A stretch of DNA of 64,000 bases from Ailurus styani (lineage: Eukaryota > Chordata > Mammalia > Carnivora > Ailuridae), in assembly GCA_002007465.1 (NCBI GenBank), contig LNAC01000860.1:528995-592994 (forward strand), read 5' to 3'. How positions within the stretch are numbered: position 1 is the first letter of the stretch; every line of letters starts with the position of its first letter. Position numbers and translations under genes: made by a program. A model generated the notes under the pieces. That model was not told the DNA's origin. It worked only from the letters and a program-made list of their open reading frames with translations, and made no database searches. Positions 56,746 to 64,000 of the stretch are shown piece by piece.

Positions 56746-56799
<54 letters not shown>

Positions 56800-56932
56800 G
56801 GAATACTATGCAGCCATCAAAAGAAACAAAATCTTGCCGTTTGCTATGATGTGGATGGAACTAGAGGGTATTATGCTAAGCGAAATAAGTCAATCAGAGA
56901 AAGACAATTATCATATGATCTCTCTCATATGA
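56700..56932 (+). pseudogene. L1 ORF2 C-terminal fragment with His-Thr insert
   Basis: Remains in frame to the ORF2 stop. The CA microsatellite is translated as a His-Thr repeat within the frame, between the TDEWMKK and MEYYAAIKRNK strings. A fossil, not a gene. Confidence 0.85.
56750..56798 (+). repeat. (CA)n microsatellite
   Basis: About 23-24 uninterrupted CA units inside the L1, where other copies have a TA run (compare 55878-55888). Likely polymorphic. Confidence 0.98.
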
Positions 56933-57222
56933 GGAATTTGAGGAGTAGGGTAGGGGGTCGTGGGGGGTAGGGGGTAATGAAACAAGATGGGATTAGCAAG
57001 GAGACAAACCGTAAGAGACTCTTAATCTCACGAAATAAACTGAGGGTTACTGGGGGGTGGGAGGGTAGGGATAGGGTGGATGGGTTATGGACATTGCAGA
57101 GGGTATGTGCTATGGTGAGTGCTGTGAAAGGTGTAAGCCTGATGATTCACGGACCTGTACCCCTGGGGGAAATAAAAATAATAATTTTTTAAAAATTGAA
57201 AAAAAAAAGACACCTTTCCTGG

Positions 57223-58134
57223 ATGTGGGGAATTTGGTGACCTCGGGCCCCTCTCATATGGGCTTTCACCTTTTCCCTAAGGCCCTGGTATATCAGCATC
57301 TGGCAGCTGAGGCAGATCAAGAGAAGAAGGCAGAAGGTGACCTTTATTTCTTTAGAACCCAGCCCGGAAATGCCACCCACCACTTCTACGCATGTGCCAT
57401 TGGTGAGGGCAGGTAGCCGGATGTGTATACAGAGCAGGCAGCCTTGTTCTTGCACTCGCTCCACACCACAGAAGGAGTGTGCATTTTTGAGGGAAAGCTA
57501 GTTATCTCTGCCACTGTGTCTGACTTCAGTCCTCTGGCCTTCTAAGCTCTTTGCTGGGTGCTTCTTGGAAGGAGATTAGAAGTACAAACCCTACACTGTG
57601 GTGAGATGGTGTCCACAGATCCTGCACCCTCTGGGTCCTGAGCTCAATTTTCTCATCTTAGTGTAGTTATCTTACAAACTTGCCTGGTCATGGCCATCCC
57701 ACTGCTTCTAAAGGCCCCCGGGTGGCTGCAAAAACTGTTTTAAACCTTGGTTTCTCTTCTTTATTCAGATCCCATTCACCCCTGCTAATCTGTTCAAATG
57801 CTAGCTCTGAGAAATCATTTGCTTAAGGCGAAGACCTGCCTGACACCCAGAAGCTTTTTCCAAGACAAATTATTTTCTTTTCCAAGTTATTTTTAGCAAG
57901 ACTCCTGCATGTGCATTGAGATTCACTATGTGTCCTGCCCTTTGATGGAAATGTTTACATGTAGTCTCTACATGAAACGTCAAAGTACGTTAGAAAACAT
58001 GCATTATTGTTACTCCAGGATTAAGGTCCAGGCATTCGATAGTGCTATTCTGAGATAGAGAATTAAAGAATGACCTGAGATGCAAATCCAGACGTGTGCA
58101 GTCTTAACAATCAGAAGCAATTATTTTTTACAGA
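57223..58134. other. Unassigned unique DNA
   Basis: The L1 exit frame continues open to 57416, but I recognise no domain. No clear repeat. Confidence 0.5.
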
Positions 58135-58260
58135 TTGTCTGCCTATTGCTTCATTTGACAGATCAGGAACTAGATACCCAGAGCATTCAGGTGATCTGGC
58201 CAGTGTTCGAGAGCTGGAAAGGGGTCAGAGTCTAAGACCCCTGAATATCTATCACATCGC
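58135..58260 (-). mobile_element. MIR SINE fragment
   Basis: TTCATTTGACAGATCAGGAA, TGATCTGGCCAGTGTTCGAG and GGTCAGAGTCTAAGACCCC are reversed MIR. Confidence 0.75.
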
Positions 58261-58261
58261 T

Positions 58262-58322
58262 CTATTTTTTATTTTTATTTATTTTATTTTATTTTATTTT
58301 TATTTTATCTTTTATTTTTCAT
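58262..58322. repeat. (TTTTA)n tract
   Basis: Imperfect TTTTA/TTTA repeat. It could be the A-tail of a minus-strand retroposed sequence lying to its right. Confidence 0.95.
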
Positions 58323-58349
58323 TTTCGGACAATGAAACATGATTGTACA

Positions 58350-58780
58350 AATAGCCAGCCCGGCGCTGTGCCTGAGTCAGTTCCCAGCTGACAGGCACGA
58401 ACTGGACAGCCTCCCTTTGGGTCTTAACTGTGACATCGCAACCCCTTCAGCTTCCGCCCAATCACTGATGTCAATCAGCCATGTCCCTGAAACGACCAAA
58501 CACCCGTTGCCTTTGCCAGAAGGCAGCGTCTCCCCAAAACCTGTTCCGCAGGGGCAAGGAGCCTTTGACAAACTTGTTCCACGGTTCAGAATTATTCGCT
58601 GTGTCTGATGAGGCGTTGGTGCCCCTGAAAATATTTTCTGCCTTAAGACTCCCACTCCCATCTCCTTTGCTCCCATCTCCTCTCCTCACTTTGCTTTTAT
58701 TGTCTGTGAAAAAATTGAGTTGTCTCCGTACTGGCAACTGTGTCATATTTCACTGCCACAAATATGTTTTATTGTTCCTG
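58350..58780. other. CpG-rich block of unknown nature
   Basis: Counting by eye, 12 CpG sites lie between 58353 and 58620, far above the CpG-depleted surroundings. Open frames of 89-109 codons exist on both strands but none has a recognisable domain. A minus-strand AATAAA is near 58698. It might be a CpG-preserving LTR, a retroposed fragment ending in the tract at 58262-58322, or a small regulatory CpG cluster. No target duplication found. Confidence 0.4.
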
Positions 58781-59335
58781 AGCATCTTTTATTTACTATC
58801 ATGCAGGTGATAAGCCGTTGTAGGCTGTCTGGGTTACGCACCTGAGATGTGTATCTAAGTGGGGGAGAAAGAGAGGGGAAGGAGAGATGTCTGACCCCTG
58901 AAGACAATGCCCTGCAATGCCGTGAGCCAATCAACAAAGCACTTCAGAGAGGCTGTACTTGGGGAATGATATGTAATTTGTGGGAAGCCACTAATTGCAA
59001 GTTACATAATGTAGCCTTAAATCTTTCCAGAAAAGTACCCTGCTTATTCAAAATGAGGTATTTAAAAGCTGCCAGGCTTCGAAAATCTCTTGCCTGGGGT
59101 GACTGACATTCTCCTGTCCTTTTGGGGAGCAAGTTGGTTTCACTGCTTATGTTGACAATTAGACTTAAGGGTGCAGGTAGTGGAGATGTTGGTCTACATA
59201 AAATGTAAAATAATGAAAATAAGAAAGTTGCTGTTTGCATGAGGACAATCTGATTTCAGGCCACAAATCTATATTTACAGATTATATTCACAGAGGGAAA
59301 CTTCTGCTAGATGTCTTATAGAAAGAAAAAATTAT
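58781..59335. other. Unassigned unique DNA
   Basis: Nothing recognised. Confidence 0.5.
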
Positions 59336-59535
59336 GGGCGCCTGGGTGGCTCAGTGGGTTAAAGCCTCTGCCTTCGGCTCAGGTCATGGTCTCAGGGTCC
59401 TGGGATCGAGCCCCGCATTGGGCTCTCTGCTTGGCAGAGAGCCTGCTTCCTCCTCTCTCTCTGCCTGCCTTTCTGCCTACTTGTGATCTTTCTCTCTGTG
59501 TGTCAAATAAATAAATAAAATCTTTAAAAAAAAAA
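59336..59535 (+). mobile_element. Young mustelid-type Can-SINE
   Basis: Near-consensus from GGGCGCCTGGGTGGCTCAGT to an A10 tail. Flanks GAAAGAAAAAATTAT and GGAAGAAAAAGTTTA form an approximate duplication. Confidence 0.97.
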
Positions 59536-60149
59536 GGAAGAAAAAGTTTAAAACATCAGTTCTAAAGTAGTTACTAATAAGAACACTGTCTACTTCTTAG
59601 AAGCCAATTAATGCATGTTTTTTGAATGATTCGGTTACTATTTATTGAGAACATACCACAGATCCAGCACTTAGAAATCCTTATCAGGCCCATGAGGCCT
59701 TCCACATTCAGGCCAAGGCTGACCTGCACGTGTTTCTTTAGAGTCTTCCTGGACTTGTTTGAATTTTTCAGAACTTTATTCATGCTCCTACTCTCCCCTT
59801 TCCCAGAACTTTCTCTGTCTAGCTATCTACTCTGGATTTTTCAGCACTCAGCCAAAATGTCCAGGAACAGGTGACTAAAAGGTTTCTTATCTTAGCCATC
59901 GGATATTTCCCTTGACCTAGTATATTGTGACAATTTCTTTCATGATCCAGATTATATGGATGTCATGCTATGGATTCTTCAAACATGCTCGCTGTTTCTT
60001 CCACAACACTTAGCACAATTGTCACTGCTTTTGGAAGCCCTGAGGTTAGAGACCCAGAAGGAGTGGAAGGACATTCTCGTCTTGCTCACAGCTACATCCT
60101 CTTCTCTTGGTTGAATTCCTGTAGATGTTTAAAAATACTTGCAGAATGA
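59536..60149. other. Unassigned unique DNA
   Basis: Nothing recognised. Confidence 0.5.
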
Positions 60150-60325
60150 ATATATCTTTAGTGAGTTCTTACATCAGTCCTTTAGGGTAGGAATTGTTAT
60201 CCTCAATATCCACAAGATAACACTGAGGCTTAGAGAAGAGAATTCTGTAAGATCTTTAATGTAACAAATGGTAGAGCTGGCTTTCAAATGCATGTCTACC
60301 TTATTCCAAAACCCATGCCCGCAAG
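60150..60325 (-). mobile_element. MIR SINE
   Basis: GGGTAGGAATTGTTATCCTC, ACACTGAGGCTTAGAGAAGA and GGTAGAGCTGGCTTTCAAAT are reversed MIR. Confidence 0.85.
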
Positions 60326-62041
60326 TCCTGTACAACACTGTATCATGCTTTAAAAGGAACTCACACTACTTTACTTTAGAATATAAAAGTGAAAATAGTA
60401 CAAACAAATACAAAAAAAAGTAAAATTTACATATGTAACTTATGGCTGGTAGGTGGTGGCAGTTTGGGTGTGCTTCACTTGCATTTTCTGCTTTGGAACA
60501 TTATGAGCATCAGCTCAAGAATGAGCAGTTCCTAAAGACAGTTCACATCCATCTATATGGAAGCTAGGGGACTAGGGATGAGGTGAGGCCAAGCTGTGTT
60601 TTCCTATCTGACCCCAGAGATTGAAATCTACAAGAGGAAACCTCACCAATAAAGGCAAGACTGAAACAAACCACAGAGGGAGAGGGGTGTGTCACTGTGA
60701 TGCGGACAGAGTATCATCATAATCCATCTCTACTCTGTTTGATTTGGGCTTTGGCAATTTCAACTAGAGGTAGTAAAATTAATTCATGTGGAACCACTTT
60801 GAAAGATGACATCCTTTGACAGATGTATCACGGGTGATTACATCAGCATAGGACGTCTGGTTAACTTTTATAAATATGAAGACAGGTTGAGAGCATCTGA
60901 AAGCCCATGGAAGAATGTGGTAATGGCACACACTGCCCTTGCCTATAAAGAATGCTTGCAAGCAGAACACCTGGGGGTTGGTCATGCAGAGCTGCCTCGA
61001 ACTTTACGTAGACTTTGTGGGAGAGGGTCATAGCTTCATCTGGGTGATGGCCCCTCTGAGAGTCAAAAGTGACAGAAGTCACTGAGTCATCATTTTCTGA
61101 CATTCCACTATGTTGTTGTTCTCATTACAAAGAATAAAAAAACCTCTATTTGAAGCTTCATGATGAGCAAGTCTATAAATAGGGAAGTGTGCAGATGCTC
61201 AAGAAGCCAACTTTTCCGATTTCTAGATCAGAGATTGAGCCAAAAGAAGTACGAAGTCCCTTAAGTGTTACATTACCAGCTTTGAGGCACTCAATTCTGT
61301 ACCTCCAAATACAGAATTATCCCCAAGATATTGAAGATACGGCCTAGTGGTAGTTTGAGCAACCAGTTGAGCAAGGAGTGGGTTGGCTCTATAGGGATTT
61401 GCTGGACCAAAGATGAGAAGGATAGAAAAGGAAATGGGCAAGGCTGGAAGGTTGGGATAAATTTATGGGAGGAGCACAAACCATGGGCAGAGACTAATTT
61501 TATTCCCCTATTAAGCAAACACACATGACACATTTTTATAAGCCAGTTTTAGGGACTAAATCCTGTGAATATGAAAAAAAGAATTACACGAGGGAATTAA
61601 TGAATTACTTCTTTCCATGGCAATCTCTTTAGAGACAGAGAAAGATCTGGTGGTGTAGAGAGACACTTACATTAGCATAGAGGTATTCGCCCAGTGCCGT
61701 GGATGCACAGCACAGAGAGCCCTATGAACGCACAAGCTGGAGGATTTTTAAAAGGAATTATGCAAGCAAAGTGACCCTGGAGGAACATTATTCTGAATGT
61801 TACTTATGTAATACATTGGAATAGGCCAATGCCGAAGGGAGGAAAATATCCGGAAAGCTATTGTGGCAATCCAGGTTTCAGTGGGGTGACATTTGAAGAA
61901 GTAATATTTGGCATTAGAAACTGACTTTGTGAGTATTCAAGGAGAAATTTGCTTTCCTACCCATTCCCTTTCAGGACTCAACCTCAGTAGTGATCTGCAA
62001 TCACCTAGACCATAGCCCTTAGTTCTAGCTTTTTACTGAAG
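60326..62041. other. 1.7-kb unassigned unique DNA
   Basis: No repeat or gene recognised. 60-82 codon frames on both strands around 60779-61103 overlap in antisense and look like chance. Confidence 0.5.
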
Positions 62042-62213
62042 TAGCTAATTTATATAATATAAAGTGTTTAATTTTATATTATTTATAAAATATTATAAAA
62101 TATTGACATATTATTTATATTTGATATTATTGTGTTAAATATTATATAATATTTAATATACTATTTATATAATATAAAATATTTAAATAATATTATATTA
62201 TATAAATTAGCTA
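62042..62213. repeat. AT-rich inverted repeat with perfect 21-bp arms
   Basis: Arms at 62042-62062 and 62193-62213 (TAGCTAATTTATATAATATA plus one base) are exact reverse complements. The 130-bp interior is almost pure A/T with further imperfect symmetry. Could be a MITE-like element or a decayed hairpin-forming tract. Confidence 0.8.
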
Positions 62214-62215
62214 TT

Positions 62216-62284
62216 TCAATATATATACATGTGTGTGTTTTCCTATATGTGTGCATGTATACATATACATAAATATATATACAT

Positions 62285-62316
<32 letters not shown>

Positions 62317-62322
62317 TTACTT
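62216..62322. repeat. TA/CA compound microsatellite
   Basis: Alternating purine-pyrimidine DNA with (CA)11-12 at about 62283-62305 between TA runs. Continuous with the inverted repeat to its left. Confidence 0.95.
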
Positions 62323-62334
62323 CATTGATCATGC

Positions 62335-62435
62335 TTATTCAACAACTATTTATAAATCATTTATTGTGTTCCAGAAACTGAGCTAGGAATTATCAGGACA
62401 AAAGTGGATAATATTAAAGTCCTGTACAATAGATA
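62335..62435 (-). mobile_element. L2 LINE 3' end fragment
   Basis: TTATTCAACAACTATTTATA, CATTTATTGTGTTCCAGAAA and CTGAGCTAGGAATTATCAGG are reversed L2 tail. Confidence 0.6.
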
Positions 62436-62592
62436 CCAATAGTTGAATGACTTTCTTGCCTATCTACAAGTTTAGCTGAAATTGACCAAAACCAGATAGT
62501 ATCTAACGTTACATTATGATGATACTCTTCTACCATGGCATCGTGTTGAGAGGTAACATGATGAAGCGAAGAGAGCATGGCCTAGCTAGACA

Positions 62593-62777
62593 ATGGGTCT
62601 CAAAGTTGAGCATGTATCAGAATCACCTGGAAGATTAAAAGAAGGATTGCTGGACCCTACTCCAGAGCTTCTAATTCAGTAAGTCTGGGCAGAGCCTGAG
62701 AACTTCAATTCTAACACAAAATTTTCCAGGGGTGTGATGCTGCTGGTCCAGGGACCACATTTGGGGAACCTCTGGAG
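62593..62777 (-). mobile_element. MER5A hAT element, near full length
   Basis: GTCTCAAAGTTGAGCATGTA, ATCAGAATCACCTGGAAGAT, CTTCTAATTCAGTAAGTCTG and CTGCTGGTCCAGGGACCACA are reversed MER5A, with ends that are inverted partners. Confidence 0.9.
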
Positions 62778-63941
62778 ACAGGCTAGTTTCCTGTTTCTTC
62801 TTTCCTACTATATTTTAAAGAAGCTGTCCTTCCTTGCAACACTAATAACACAAAAGGTTGAGTTTTATATGGTCCAGCTTTTGCTTAATATATGAGCTTT
62901 ATTCTTCATAGACTGAGTTAGAGTTCTTTGACTTCCTTGGTGAGGTTCCTCCTAGGCATCCTCCTAGATGTTCAGTAGAAAGCCATTATTGAGCATTTAC
63001 CAGAGGACAGCTCTTCATTCTTATGACCTAGACATATGTATCCTGGGGAAGGAAACCGTCTTTGTCAAAGGCTTGTGCCCCATGAGCTTAAAAGAAATTT
63101 CAGTGTTTAGAATGCAAAAATTTTAAGACAATAGAAAATGTACTCATTAGGGATGAAAATGAAATTTGTATCTCCAGTTCACCTACTTGACCACTAAAAA
63201 GAAAGACCTGCCTTCAACCTTTGAATAATCACCAAAGACCCACATAAATTTCTATGTTCCCTTAATCAAGTGGCCAGTGAGCCAGGGCTAAATGAGTAGC
63301 CTCCCACAGCCAGGCAGTAAGCTCACATAATTGGAAAGAGTATAAAAGAGACTCACCAGATTAGCTTCCATTCATCTGCATATTGAGATCATAATCCCAA
63401 TGTGTAAATTAAAAAGAAAGAAATGAATTAGGACAATTTCCTGCATGATTAGGTGATTTAGAATAATATCAAGTTAGGCTTATTTTAAGTGTGCATGGGT
63501 GTTCTCCCTTGACACAAGTCTGCCTACATCTTGCAAACCTCATCCTGCTCACATATGGGGTAAATCAATCAGTATTTCAACATATGTCTGAGGACCCCCT
63601 TTGCTGCATGCACACAGACCAAAAGGACTGTGGGGAGCAGGCAAGTCACATTTGGCCAAGCTCTGAGAAAGCAGGAAAGAACTGAGAGGGCTTGCAAGAG
63701 GTAGGGCTCCATTTGAGAAGAATGAGATTACACAGATCCATACATGGGTTATCTATTTCCAGTCCAGTGCTTAGCACATGAGAAGCAGTCCATAAGTACT
63801 TTTGAATGTGGGATTTAGGAGAGAAATAAAGAGCCAAGATTTGTTGGGTTTTACAGCTGAACCTGAAATTCATCTTGGACTCAAAACATTCCCCAGTAAA
63901 AAGGCTATGGTCTTGACTATTAATGTGTATTTCTTAGAATT
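62778..63941. other. 1.2-kb unassigned DNA
   Basis: 63750-63815 (GTCCAGTGCTTAGCACATGA, TAAGTACTTTTGAATG) resembles a plus-strand L2 end. The rest is unrecognised. Confidence 0.45.
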
Positions 63942-64000
63942 TTCTTTTTTTTAATTTTATTTTTATTATTTGCCCAAGGGGTACAGGTCTGTGAATCATC
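63942..64000 (-). mobile_element. Young L1 3' end, cut by window edge
   Basis: T-rich run then GCCCAAGGGGTACAGGTCTG, identical over this part to the tail of the L1 at 55467. The element continues to the right outside the window. Confidence 0.93.

Larger units (their letters stand above)
56700..57206 (+). mobile_element. Young 5'-truncated L1 insertion with CA expansion
   Basis: Plus-strand carnivoran L1 end: ACCTAGATGTCCAACAACAG, a CA repeat, GGAATACTATGCAGCCATCA, 3' UTR to GGACCTGTACCCCTGGGGGA and an A-rich tail. Flanks AAAGACAGTTTTCCTG (56684) and AAAGACACCTTTCCTG (about 57207) form an imperfect duplication. Inverted relative to the L1 at 55467-56272. Confidence 0.95.

Noticed and set aside
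57087..57416. A 109-codon plus-strand frame running out of an L1 into flanking DNA
   Set aside because: It begins in the L1 3' UTR and continues by chance; no domain and no splice context.

Overview
This is a stretch of carnivoran nuclear DNA, most likely from a mustelid or close relative. The evidence is about 29 tRNA-derived carnivoran SINEs (Can-SINE/SINEC). Several carry a head reading CTGGGTGGCTCAGTGGGTTA, a CTGCCTACTTGT block and a (AAATAA)n-A tail, a form I associate with mustelids. There are also young L1 3' ends of carnivoran type whose minus-strand tail reads GGGGTACAGGTCTGTGAATC. The species call is recalled from family patterns, not searched.

I find no protein-coding gene. The longest open frame has only 142 codons, none matches a protein I recognise, and the longer ones fall in repeats or low-complexity DNA. 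The only recognisable coding remnants are ends of L1 ORF2. The window reads as intergenic or deep-intronic DNA.

Layout: 1-7.2 kb has an L1 edge fragment, MIR and L2 relics (one L2 split by a hAT element) and four SINEs, two of them back to back. 7.2-18.8 kb has no Can-SINE and is mostly unique DNA with MIR, L2, two L1 3' ends and a Tigger-like element inside an L2. 18.8-26.5 kb is SINE-rich and includes two SINEs in one target site and a 63-bp block copied 1,060 bp away. 26.5-36.6 kb is mainly unique with SINEs at 29-31.8 kb. 36.6-38.0 kb is a 1.3-kb old L1. 39-45.3 kb is dense in nested elements: SINE in Tigger, SINE in hAT, and SINE in a solo LTR in an MLT1 LTR. 46-52 kb has a paired unidentified repeat, a TA-rich tract, MIR and decayed antisense L1. 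52-64 kb has an LTR-like relic, an L2, a head-to-head pair of young L1 ends, a CpG-rich block of unknown nature, and a 172-bp AT-rich inverted repeat.

No gene set works together here; the content is a layered record of transposition. The items I cannot explain are the CpG-rich block at 58.35-58.62 kb, the solo LTR of unassigned family at 44.3-45.1 kb, the repeat pair at 46.3/47.0 kb, and a possible retroposed fragment at 14.9-15.3 kb. All repeat boundaries were read by eye and may be off by several to tens of bases.
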